Translations under genes and position numbers: made by a program | Notes under the pieces: model-generated | What the model saw: the letters and a program-made list of their open reading frames with translations, nothing else | Told to the model about the DNA's origin: nothing | Database searches by the model: none | IMG/VR virus record: IMGVR_UViG_3300043331_000131 | Span: 1-23,219 of that record | DNA length: 23,219 nt | DNA from: a virus | Reading direction: 5' to 3' (one strand) | Part shown: piece after piece, positions 16,320-22,821 of the stretch | How the letters are laid out: each line of letters begins with the position of its first letter | Numbering within the stretch: position 1 is the first letter of the stretch

Positions 16320-16615
16320 GCAGGCACCCATTTACCTTCCGTGATGAAACCGTGTCTAGACTCAGTGCAGTTCCTACACTGTACTGATGGTTTTAACGTC
16401 AAAGGCGCGCCCTCCTTCGATTCAAGACCCCACAGGGAGCGGCTCTTGTTTCCAGGTAATAACCAGAACACGCTACCGGCGCAAACCGTGCCATCACTGA
16501 GACGATGTGCAATTACTATGCCGCCCTTGACAGGCCAGCCACGCATCCCGTGGCCTAAGTCCATAGGGAACTCTTTTACGAACTCAGTCTCAGTATAAGT
16601 ACCGACGGTGCTCAA
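16316..16615 (-). CDS. DUF6527-like Cys protein
   Basis: A protein of 99 residues. Start is a TTG at 16615 overlapping the TGA of the upstream gene in a TTGA junction; there is no strong Shine-Dalgarno, so the start is uncertain, and Met17 is an alternative. It reads 'GGIVIAHRLSDGTVCAGSVF', 'RSLWGLESKEGAPLTLKPSV' and 'QCRNCTESRHGFITEGKWVP'. A 'W.L......PLTL.PSV.C..C...HGFI..GKW' layout matches my recollection of the DUF6527 family, in which Cys/His likely bind a metal. Its role beside terminase is unknown; similar small proteins occur near packaging genes in phages, and the family has been linked to bacterial ubiquitin-like operons, which need not apply here. Confidence 0.55.
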   Translation of the reverse strand: MSTVGTYTETEFVKEFPMDLGHGMRGWPVKGGIVIAHRLSDGTVCAGSVFWLLPGNKSRSLWGLESKEGAPLTLKPSVQCRNCTESRHGFITEGKWVPA

Positions 16616-16953
16616 GTCTCGTTTGTAGTCTTATCCTTTGAGATGCTCTTGAACAGTTCTTCCCAAGCGTCAGCGGTCTTACCGTTGTCAGCAGCTCTCA
16701 TGGCCTCGGCAAAGACAAACTTGGCTAAGTTGGCTCTTACAGATTCACTGTCACCATGCAAGAGCAAGTAAGCGATGGTTTCACCCGCATCAGGGACAAG
16801 CTCCATAAGCTTGTTACGGGCCATTTTCGCCGTCTTTGGGTCATCAACATCTACGTCCTTGAATTCTTCCTCAAGTGACTTCTTGTAGGCATGGAGCCTA
16901 GCAAGCTCTGCCTGTAGTTCTGCGTTATAACGTTCTTCTGCGGATTCGCTCAT
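16612..16953 (-). CDS. Small helical protein, candidate terminase small subunit
   Basis: A protein of 113 residues. It has a long N-terminal charged helix (EERYNAELQAELARLHAYKK and on to SLEEEFKDV), then 'RNKLMELVPDAGETIAYLLL', 'HGDSESVRANLAKFVFAEAM' and a basic tail (FKSISKDKTTNET). The 'L..LVPDA...I..LL.HG.SE.VR...AKFV...AM' pattern resembles helical modules of small terminase or DNA-recognition proteins, and it lies two genes before the large subunit. No other small-terminase candidate is seen in the window. ATG at 16953 overlaps the upstream TGA (ATGA). DNA-binding or motor-recognition function is inferred and not proven by any decisive motif. Confidence 0.55.
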   Translation of the reverse strand: MSESAEERYNAELQAELARLHAYKKSLEEEFKDVDVDDPKTAKMARNKLMELVPDAGETIAYLLLHGDSESVRANLAKFVFAEAMRAADNGKTADAWEELFKSISKDKTTNET

Positions 16954-17168
16954 TGATTATCAACTCCTACCCATGTCTTGACACTGGCCTGAACCACACT
17001 AATGACTGTCTTGGTGTCATCGCGTGCAAGTCCCACATAAGTTTTAATGTCACCTGCGGATACTGCTTCTATATATAGCTCAGGATCGAACCAGCCGCCA
17101 GGGTGGGCGTGGGGATCGAACCACCCGAGAGGTACTTGTTGCGGGTCGATTAATGCTTTAAGGGCCAT
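16950..17168 (-). CDS. Small protein with GWFDP repeat, unknown
   Basis: A protein of 72 residues. The front half holds a short internal repeat: 'PLGWFDPHAHPGGWFDPELY'. The rest is 'SAGDIKTYVGLARDDTKTVI' and a hydrophobic segment (ISVVQASVKTWVGVDN). The ATG lies 12 bases after the glycosyltransferase stop, and the TGA overlaps the next ATG by 4 bases, so it belongs to the operon. Small 'WFDP' proteins are widespread in phage genomes near fibre or packaging genes, but I know no function. A disordered linker-like or assembly role is possible. Confidence 0.55.
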   Translation of the reverse strand: MALKALIDPQQVPLGWFDPHAHPGGWFDPELYIEAVSAGDIKTYVGLARDDTKTVISVVQASVKTWVGVDNQ

Positions 17169-17180
17169 AGGGCAATATCG

Positions 17181-17780
17181 CTAGTAAAGGTAGTCACCTA
17201 AGTGACCCACAGGAATAGTGGGATCGCACCAAATCTCGATATCGGCTTTAATTGCGGCTTTACAGAAAGCCACGTCCTCACCCACAGGAGGGACACATGG
17301 GAAATACGGCTTCTTTAATTTGTCGAACACTTGCATATTAATAAGCATGAACCCTGTTGGGATAGCAGCACACTTGAACAATTCTTTGGGGACAGCTTCG
17401 TGAGGTACGGTGGCATAGCGACCTTTTGAGTCAGCAAACTTGATTGTATTGAGAGGTGGGACAGAGCCTTTGACGTTATACATAGCACCCACAATATCCT
17501 TGTCATGACCTAATAACTTGTGGATGCCGTCGTGTGGGAATACAACGTCTGTGTCTATGAACATCAGGTGTGACGAGTTAGACTCTAATGCTTCCTGCAC
17601 AAGTGCGTCTCTGTTCCAATGTGTATAAGGACCCTTTCTAGCTGTGAGAGTTATATCGTATGGAGTAGCCTTAACTGCCACAGCCAACGATAAAGCCGTT
17701 TGGACCTTCATCGAGTCGTAGCAGGCAAGCCCTATAGTGATGTTGGTGATAGGTCTGCGGCCGTTTGTTACAAGATTCAC
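17181..17780 (-). CDS. GT-A-type glycosyltransferase
   Basis: A protein of 199 residues with a GTG start overlapping the methyltransferase stop (GTGA); an upstream in-frame start at 17807 would lie inside that gene. It begins 'TNITIGLACYDSMKVQTALS', typical of GT-A type transferases, followed by 'GPYTHWNRDALVQEALE'. The DXD metal motif is FIDTDV (Asp76/Asp78), and 'GAMYNVKG' and 'IPTGFMLI' follow. 'VGEDVAFCKAAI' near the end resembles the acidic 'GEDxxFCxR' acceptor-side motif of such families. It should transfer a sugar from a nucleotide donor in the cytoplasm. The acceptor (fibre protein, DNA or host glycan) cannot be told; coupling to a methyltransferase and fibre genes suggests modification of a surface part. 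Membrane segments are absent. Confidence 0.82.
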   Translation of the reverse strand: MNLVTNGRRPITNITIGLACYDSMKVQTALSLAVAVKATPYDITLTARKGPYTHWNRDALVQEALESNSSHLMFIDTDVVFPHDGIHKLLGHDKDIVGAMYNVKGSVPPLNTIKFADSKGRYATVPHEAVPKELFKCAAIPTGFMLINMQVFDKLKKPYFPCVPPVGEDVAFCKAAIKADIEIWCDPTIPVGHLGDYLY

Positions 17781-18331
17781 AGGAACACCACACCCAAGCC
17801 ACCCCACTTGTGGTGCCCTAGGATAGTTATGGTACGACGGCCTTCTTCGGCGCAGAGATTCTGCCAGAACTTTGGAACGTCTAGATCGCTCTCGATGGGT
17901 AATACGTCATGGAACACAACAACGGCTCCTGGTGCTGCCATGTCTTTATAGGTGAGCCAGTCAGCTAACACGCCAGACTCAGAGTGGTCTCCATCAATGA
18001 AAATCCAATCAAATGGTGCAAGCTGTGAAACGTCATTGACGACCTCAGAATCGTGCGACGAGCCTTCAAACAGATGCAAGTCTGTGTCTGTTTCGTCTGC
18101 CAGCTCTCGCCACTTAAGTGAAAGCGATTCATCAATGTCTTTGTCGATCGCAACCACAAGTCCACCATCAAGCCAGTACGAGAGTGTACCTCCGTGCCAT
18201 ATACCTATTTCTAGTTTGTTCCTGGGCTTGAGTCTATGGTAAATGTTCAGTAGCTCAGCAAACTCCCATGCATGTTGCATTATGTGGAATTGGTTTTGAG
18301 CAAACTCAAATTGGGCTTGTGTAGGCTCCAT
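17777..18331 (-). CDS. SAM-dependent methyltransferase (class I, MTase_24/CmcI-like)
   Basis: A protein of 184 residues. Motif I is 'LEIGIWHGGT' (residues 40-49), followed by 'VVAIDKDID' with Asp63 likely binding the SAM ribose. 'FDWIFIDGDH' (107-115, Asp112/Asp114/His115) and 'GAVVVFHDV' (His141/Asp142) complete the layout typical of the cephalosporin-hydroxylase-like/MTase_24 group, which methylates small sugars and related groups. The ATG overlaps the upstream TAA by one base (TAATG), and the gene end overlaps the glycosyltransferase start by 4 bases, so the two are coupled. The substrate is not determined by sequence; joint action with the glycosyltransferase on sugars or fibre proteins is the leading inference. 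No DNA-methyltransferase motif (such as DPPY) is seen. Confidence 0.8.
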   Translation of the reverse strand: MEPTQAQFEFAQNQFHIMQHAWEFAELLNIYHRLKPRNKLEIGIWHGGTLSYWLDGGLVVAIDKDIDESLSLKWRELADETDTDLHLFEGSSHDSEVVNDVSQLAPFDWIFIDGDHSESGVLADWLTYKDMAAPGAVVVFHDVLPIESDLDVPKFWQNLCAEEGRRTITILGHHKWGGLGVVFL

Positions 18332-19356
18332 TAAACACGCCTGACTATATACTTAGGGAATTTGTGATAACCATAGCGTAAACCAGCCGCAGATTCTTCT
18401 CCTAAATCACCACCTTCCCAAAATAAAACTCCGTTCCCTGGTGCTGCAACATCCTCGAAGATGAAAAAGCCGACGAGGCCACTGGTATGTGAGGAATCCG
18501 TTTGAGGAGTCCCTTCAAGCACATCATCTTCATAGGCACGTAAAGTTGATCCCTCAACCTCAAGACGTAATTTTCCACCACTTACAGAATAACTTGTAAT
18601 AATGGAAAAACCACCGTCTACGAACTTCGCAAGATTAGCGCCAAACTCGAAGTATGCGTACGCATTGAATAGAGTGCCGCCTCCCCCTGCTACGGGGTTC
18701 ATACGTACAACAACAGCCCAATCGTTACTTAGGATTCCAGTCTGATCCGCCTCGGAATACTGATCATCGGTAGAAGCGGCACCGTCATAAAGTGCAAAGT
18801 TATCACCCGTTGGACTAACTAAGCAAACAGCGCCGTCGTCCAGTTTGAAAGCATTGGGGGCAGTTAATCCACTACTACCAGGGGACTTCCATGGACCGTT
18901 CGCAAGCGGGTTCTCATCTGCACGTTCAAAGTTATCCGAAGCTCCGCCCCTAATAATTGGTTCGTGGTAAATGCGCTCGTTTCCTAACCAAATTTCATAA
19001 GCTGGTTGGCCTGTCCGCATACCTACTGGCTTAATTGGATTCCATTTTCCGGTCGGGGGCTGTCGTAACAACCGAGCGACAGTTAACTTAGTGGTTGCTC
19101 GATCAATCGCCGGGTCTAACTTGTTTTTTAGGGAGTTGGTCGTATTACTGGAGATAGACTCATCTTTATGGTCGGAAAGTTTCTCAAGTCTTAAGTCTGA
19201 AACTGGCTGTGGTAGAAATACAATAGTAAAGCCATCAGCCACGGATGCATCGGGACGTAAGTCAATTCCGGTCCATCCAGGTTGGTCCGAGCCAAATGGA
19301 CGAAACGGATCTTTGCGTGTTCCGGTTCCTACATATGTAGTTAGGTAGTAAGGCAT
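18331..19356 (-). CDS. Tail-fibre-type protein with LamG/jelly-roll-like domain
   Basis: A protein of 341 residues. It opens with 'MPYYLTTYVGTGTRKDPFRP', a short N-terminal attachment-type region frequent in phage fibres, and then a linker. From about residue 130 it is beta-rich: 'SDNFERADENPLANGPWKSP' followed by 'LDDGAVCLVSPTGDNFALYD', 'DWAVVVRMNPVAGGGGTLF', 'GKLRLEVEGSTLRAYEDDVL' and 'GLVGFFIFEDVAAPGNGVLF'. This matches concanavalin/LamG-like sugar-binding domains common in phage tail appendages ('FeRaD...L..gW', 'G.V.F'). The ATG is adjacent to the upstream TAA. Its place after the Gly-rich gene and before the transferases fits a receptor-binding part. Fold is inferred. Confidence 0.7.
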   Translation of the reverse strand: MPYYLTTYVGTGTRKDPFRPFGSDQPGWTGIDLRPDASVADGFTIVFLPQPVSDLRLEKLSDHKDESISSNTTNSLKNKLDPAIDRATTKLTVARLLRQPPTGKWNPIKPVGMRTGQPAYEIWLGNERIYHEPIIRGGASDNFERADENPLANGPWKSPGSSGLTAPNAFKLDDGAVCLVSPTGDNFALYDGAASTDDQYSEADQTGILSNDWAVVVRMNPVAGGGGTLFNAYAYFEFGANLAKFVDGGFSIITSYSVSGGKLRLEVEGSTLRAYEDDVLEGTPQTDSSHTSGLVGFFIFEDVAAPGNGVLFWEGGDLGEESAAGLRYGYHKFPKYIVRRV

Positions 19357-20031
19357 TTATGCCTCTTGCGCTTTAAGTCTCATGAACTTGGACAAATAAG
19401 ACCACACGTTTGCTCTTGGTGGGTCTGGATCAAATGACACGATTATTCTTCCTGGTTGCCCTGCTGCGCCTGTACCAGCACCCGCACCACCACCGCCACC
19501 GCCAGAACCAGGAGCAGCACCTTGAGCACCGTTATCACCATTGCCCGCGCCACCAACACCACCTATAGCACCGTTGGTAGTACCAGCAGCACCGGCATTG
19601 TTGCCCGAACCGTTACCGCCGGCAGTAGTATCTCCACCTGAGCCACCCCCGCCACCACCATGCGGGCTGCCGTTACCACCAGTACCACCATTATTCTTAA
19701 CGGTGCCTACACTTCCGCTAGCTAAGCCACCTGCTCCACCGTTACCACCAGTAGTACCATTAGCACCGCCCTTAGCCATTACTGTGCCAGTAGTGCCAAA
19801 CCACGAATCTGCAACTCCACCGCCGGTTCCCACAGTTACAGTGTAATCGGTGCCTGGTGTAACACTTATGGTGGATTCGGCATAAGCACCGCCGCCCCCA
19901 CCGCCTCCACCACCACCAGAACCAGCAGCACCATTACCACCACCGCCCCAACACTTGATGTTGATCGACGTTACAAACTTAGGACACAACCACACACTTG
20001 AGGCATTGAACGTAATTTCAACGGTGGGCAT
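19357..20031 (-). CDS. Glycine-rich tail adhesin
   Basis: A protein of 224 residues, dominated from about residue 31 to 195 by Gly/Ala/Asn repeats. Long Gly runs occur near residues 36-48, 125-131 and 174-180. It starts with a beta segment (TFNASSVWLCPKFVTSINIK) and then 'CWGGGGNGAAGSG', typical of the phage glycine-rich domain ('V.VWGGGG.G'). A strand pair (YAESTISVTPGTDYTVTVGT) precedes more Gly-rich sequence, and the C-terminus (WSYLSKFMRLKAQEA) is different. Tail tips of this composition form polyglycine-II bundles and bind host receptors, as in the phage S16 gp38 adhesin. The direct-strand GGT/GGC repeats may be unstable. Start is the ATG at 20031 with no clear ribosome binding site, so coupling to the upstream gene is likely. 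Confidence 0.82.
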   Translation of the reverse strand: MPTVEITFNASSVWLCPKFVTSINIKCWGGGGNGAAGSGGGGGGGGGGAYAESTISVTPGTDYTVTVGTGGGVADSWFGTTGTVMAKGGANGTTGGNGGAGGLASGSVGTVKNNGGTGGNGSPHGGGGGGSGGDTTAGGNGSGNNAGAAGTTNGAIGGVGGAGNGDNGAQGAAPGSGGGGGGAGAGTGAAGQPGRIIVSFDPDPPRANVWSYLSKFMRLKAQEA

Positions 20032-20037
20032 GGTTAA

Positions 20038-20841
20038 CTACGGCCAAATCTCAAGCTTGCCGAGAGAACCCTGTCTCATGGTAATGGCAGACGTTGTTAC
20101 TTCGGCACCGTACTGCAACTGAATATCACCGTCAGCAGAAGGTACGATGATGCCTTCTAGTTCTCCCATGAAGTCTGTAGTAACAGCGGGTGTTCCTGTT
20201 CCTACAACGCTGTCGCCTGACGATGTTAAATGGCCTCTAAAGATGTTTGCAGTACCGTCCGCGGCAGTAGAGACAGGCAAGTCGGCTGCCCCTGTGAACC
20301 TGGTAAACGCCGGTACTGTCACACCGAGCCTAACGCCGTTGGTAGTCGCAGCAGACTGGTAAATGATGTTGAACTTAAACTTGTAATAGTTACCAGCTAA
20401 CACAGGCAAGTTCATACCAGTGACGTTAGCCATCGTAGTAACCGTGGTGGAGGCTAGATCGGCTGTGAGCTTACAGAACTTGTCTCCCGGTGCTGGCTGA
20501 TATCTAAAGAAGCCGATGCCTTCCACGTAGGATAAAGCTTCGCCGGCTCCCAGTGACTCTTTGTGAAGCTCGAAGTCAGTACCGTTCTGATCAAAGATAA
20601 CTGTGATAGTAACAGCCGCAGAACCCTTATTACGGATATGCAGCGTCTTGATGTTGCGAACCGTGCTAGCCCCCGGTGCAGCAACAACGTCAGTTGTGGT
20701 TGCTGTGGTAATAGCCGTGTTGGTCTTACCAAACGAGACTGTGGTACCTGAAATGTCACCCCAAGATGCATGAACATCAACGTTCTGAGCAGCGTCGGTG
20801 GTGACTTGTAGCTTATCGGTGGTAGCAGCAAGGTTAAGCAT
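20038..20841 (-). CDS. Beta-rich fibre-type virion protein
   Basis: A protein of 267 residues. The N-terminal half ('LQVTTDAAQNVDVHASWGDI', 'TDVVAAPGASTVRNIKTLHI', 'GSAAVTITVIFDQNGTDF', 'EGIGFFRYQPAPG') is a common phage domain in which short strands surround 'NIKTLHIRNKGSAAVTI'. The C-terminal half ('GNYYKFKFNIIYQSAATTNG', 'VRLGVTVPAFTRFTGAADL', 'GELEGIIVPSADGDIQLQYG') is a second beta domain of the type seen in virion trimers. It is built for extracellular structure with no enzyme motifs. The ATG overlaps the end of the regulator gene by 8 bases, and a GAGGA lies about 6 bases upstream. A fibre, decoration or receptor-contact role is inferred. Confidence 0.68.
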   Translation of the reverse strand: MLNLAATTDKLQVTTDAAQNVDVHASWGDISGTTVSFGKTNTAITTATTTDVVAAPGASTVRNIKTLHIRNKGSAAVTITVIFDQNGTDFELHKESLGAGEALSYVEGIGFFRYQPAPGDKFCKLTADLASTTVTTMANVTGMNLPVLAGNYYKFKFNIIYQSAATTNGVRLGVTVPAFTRFTGAADLPVSTAADGTANIFRGHLTSSGDSVVGTGTPAVTTDFMGELEGIIVPSADGDIQLQYGAEVTTSAITMRQGSLGKLEIWP

Positions 20842-21217
20842 GGATATCCTCTTGTCTTATTAGTCCATATTTCATCGCCTTTGCTACAGCTTGAGTGATC
20901 GTGTGAGCACGCAACTTGTTTCTAGCTCGTACCATGTGCGTGTCTAACGTGTATTTGTTCCTACCAGTTACAGACGGTAAATGAGTTTTACGAACCCCGT
21001 TTGCAGAGAGCTTCAACAGACTTAGTTCAAGATAGGTGAGCCTGTCCTCGATGGGAAGCGGGTCAGGCAATTCTCTGTCGGATTCGGCTAGTCTTACTTG
21101 TGTGGTTTTCATGTAAAAATCAATCTCATGTTCTGGAATTACCGGAACACGACCTAGGTCACTTAACAGCCTGCTGATGCCTGAATGACCTTTGAGTGTG
21201 TGCCAGGTGTCATACAT
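20834..21217 (-). CDS. LuxR-type helix-turn-helix DNA-binding protein
   Basis: A protein of 127 residues from the ATG at 21217; longer in-frame starts (21262 ATG, 21274 TTG) lie inside the preceding gene. The N-terminus (MYDTWHTLKGHSGISRLLSD) is short, without a visible PAS, receiver or autoinducer domain. Residues 59-120 match the LuxR-type C-terminal HTH from end to end: 'RLTYLELSLLKLSANGVRKT' then 'HLPSVTGRNKYTLDTHMVRA' then 'RNKLRAHTITQAVAKAMKYG' and LI. Compared with the usual 'LT.RE.EVL.L.A.G.....IA..L..S..TV..H...I..KL.......A' it keeps Leu60, Leu67/Leu70, the T90-x-x-x-H94 pattern and the final A-x-x-A-x-x-x-G-L. No clear Shine-Dalgarno is seen. Confidence 0.72.
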   Translation of the reverse strand: MYDTWHTLKGHSGISRLLSDLGRVPVIPEHEIDFYMKTTQVRLAESDRELPDPLPIEDRLTYLELSLLKLSANGVRKTHLPSVTGRNKYTLDTHMVRARNKLRAHTITQAVAKAMKYGLIRQEDIHA

Positions 21218-21662
21218 GCGTGATGTAAGCGAAGTCGGGTCTGAAGTACATGGTGTCAGCATTAGGATGAGCAATACCCAACACTTGAATTACCTCGTCT
21301 GTGGCATTCGGTTGTGTTTGGGTTAGTCCGCCGGCTGTAGTACTCAAGTATAATAAGCCACCAATGGTCCAAGCCCAGGTGTCGTTCCTGACGTTACCTA
21401 TCAATAAGAACTCGCCAACGGCGTCGGCCGAAATTGCCGCAATAGCCATCGCCACAGCAGGTGCAGTTGCAACTCCAGAGGCATCGGCTTTCCAAGCTTT
21501 ACCATCACTCTTGAAGTAAACGACTTCCCCAAACGCCAGGGCCTCACCAGCGGTCTTTTTAACAATAAGACCAGTGGCCTTAACATTTGCAGGCAAGGTT
21601 TCCACGATCTGAAACCCGTCTTGCGGGAAGTCAAGGCCACTCAGTACCTTAATACGGCTCAT
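21210..21662 (-). CDS. Beta-rich virion/fibre-type protein (DUF2190-like look)
   Basis: A protein of 150 residues. Sequence: 'LSGLDFPQDGFQIVETLPAN', 'TGLIVKKTAGEALAFGEVVY', 'FKSDGKAWKADASGVATAPA', 'GEFLLIGNVRNDTWAWTIGG', 'LLYLSTTAGGLTQTQPNATD', 'VIQVLGIAHPNADTMYF'. The 'T.G.AL.FGEVVYFKSDGKAWKADA...' and 'GG.LYLSTTAG.LTQT.P' pair is a widespread phage virion domain related to decoration or fibre proteins. It starts with ATG at 21662 directly after a three-unit 13-bp tandem repeat, without a ribosome binding site. No enzyme motifs. Function is virion structural by inference. Confidence 0.65.
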   Translation of the reverse strand: MSRIKVLSGLDFPQDGFQIVETLPANVKATGLIVKKTAGEALAFGEVVYFKSDGKAWKADASGVATAPAVAMAIAAISADAVGEFLLIGNVRNDTWAWTIGGLLYLSTTAGGLTQTQPNATDEVIQVLGIAHPNADTMYFRPDFAYITHV

Positions 21663-21700
21663 TAGTTGGTAATGTTAGTTGGTAATGTTAGTTGGTAATG
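21662..21700. repeat. Three perfect 13-bp tandem repeats between fibre genes
   Basis: The plus-strand unit TTAGTTGGTAATG occurs three times without mismatch or gap (21662-21674, 21675-21687, 21688-21700) and fills the gap between the fibre stop (21701-21703) and the next ATG, whose first base lies inside the array. On the coding strand each unit has TAA; because 13 is not a multiple of 3, the three TAA codons fall in three different frames. It may be a strand-slippage expansion, a translational stop block, an mRNA element or a protein-binding array. No Shine-Dalgarno or promoter is visible inside it. Confidence 0.9.
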
Positions 21701-22819
21701 CTAGCCAATAACGACAACGCGGTAGACCTTACCATTGGCAGGTGCTACGGCGAAGTTAATTGTGACGTTGTTTGCGTCGGTTCTAACCACGTCTACGAAA
21801 ACCATTGCATTCGTGGTAGCTTCATACACGCTAACGACAATGTCTGTGGTGTTAAGCGCGTGGTTTACGACGAAGTCAACATCGGCTCCGTCACCTGTGA
21901 TATCTGCGGCGAACCGCGTCATAAAGCCTAGTGACGTTTTTGCGCCGGCCGCCGTATTAGCGTTAGTACCACCGTTGGCGATTGGCAGCACGCCAGTGAC
22001 CTTGGTGGTAAGGTCAATAGAACCTGCCAGCATCGCATTGGTAATACCGAGAGCCTTAACACGCAACGTATCGGCGTTGATCTCAATACTCGAGTTGTCA
22101 ACATTGACACTTAACGTGTTGCCGGTGAGGTCTAGGCCGTTGCCAGCAGTTAGTGATGCAGCAGCTGGGAACTGCGTGAACGTTAAGCCCGTAGTACCAA
22201 CAACGATAGGGTCGTTAGTAGTAAGGAACCAAACGGTATCAAGGTTCGCGGTCCCCTCAGAAACCGCCACAGCGAGGCCAGACGTAACTTCTGCATTGGC
22301 GTCTGCGTCAGTTGAGCGGCCAGCGGCACCAGAGGCGACAACTACGTAAATGCCGTTTTCTTCTGGAGCTGTCTGGTTCTTCAACAACACGCGGTCGCCT
22401 GTAGCAAGTGTTACGCCGTCGAGCGTGTCACCGTCCTCAAGCTCAGTTGCAATAGCAACGTTAGCGGTGCTTGCGGCACGCACACTGGCTTTCCAGTCCA
22501 GACCTGTGAAAACGGTATCGACGTAGTTCTTGTTAGCTGCATCTGTTCCAGTGGCGGGAGACGCCAGGTTAATAATCTTGTTACTGTTGAGGTTTACATC
22601 GGCCGCGGCGATTGTGATTTCGTCTAGTGAGAAAGACTCGTCGTAAATGGTTCTGAAAGCGCCGTTAGCACGTAAGCGCAACACATCTGTGTCTGTGCGA
22701 TACCAGACACGTCCGTCATTAAGTAAGGTGCCTGGGTCCGCTGCCAAGTTCTCCAAAACAGCAGCGATCAGCTGATTACCTACTAAGTCAATGCTTGATA
22801 GGTGTTTCTGTGCAGCCAA
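21701..22819 (-). CDS. Tail fibre protein
   Basis: A protein of 372 residues. The start is TTG (22817-22819) with GGAGGTGG at 22827-22834 upstream. The N-terminus (LSSIDLVGNQLIAAVLENLA) is followed by 'GRVWYRTDTDVLRLRANGAF', 'NKIINLASPATGTDAANKNY', 'VLPIANGGTNANTAAGAKTS' and a C-terminal 'FVVNHALNTTDIVVSVYEAT'. The 'KI.NLA.P..GTDAA.K.YVD' and 'GVLPIANGGTN' motifs are standard in phage tail fibres and long side fibres, and the mid-part (ENGIYVVVASGAAGRSTDAD) is beta-rich. It should bind host surface sugars or proteins. The terminal beta domain is also seen, in shorter form, in the collagen-like gene upstream. No chaperone or peptidase domain is visible. Confidence 0.85.
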   Translation of the reverse strand: MAAQKHLSSIDLVGNQLIAAVLENLAADPGTLLNDGRVWYRTDTDVLRLRANGAFRTIYDESFSLDEITIAAADVNLNSNKIINLASPATGTDAANKNYVDTVFTGLDWKASVRAASTANVAIATELEDGDTLDGVTLATGDRVLLKNQTAPEENGIYVVVASGAAGRSTDADANAEVTSGLAVAVSEGTANLDTVWFLTTNDPIVVGTTGLTFTQFPAAASLTAGNGLDLTGNTLSVNVDNSSIEINADTLRVKALGITNAMLAGSIDLTTKVTGVLPIANGGTNANTAAGAKTSLGFMTRFAADITGDGADVDFVVNHALNTTDIVVSVYEATTNAMVFVDVVRTDANNVTINFAVAPANGKVYRVVVIG

Positions 22820-22821
22820 GC

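Noticed and set aside
17781-17807. Upstream GTG start of the glycosyltransferase
   Set aside because: The extra residues are an out-of-frame reading of the methyltransferase end; the GTGA overlap at 17780 is the more likely start.
19541-19846. Proline-rich plus-strand frame opposite the glycine-rich gene
   Set aside because: Pro codons (CCN) are just the complement of Gly codons (GGN) on the real strand.
21662-21700. Possible CRISPR-like repeat
   Set aside because: The 13-bp units are directly adjacent without spacers and too short for a CRISPR array.
21735-22349. Plus-strand frame (204 codons) opposite the tail fibre
   Set aside because: It mirrors Ala/Thr/Val-rich fibre codons, has no ribosome binding site, and its sequence resembles no known protein.
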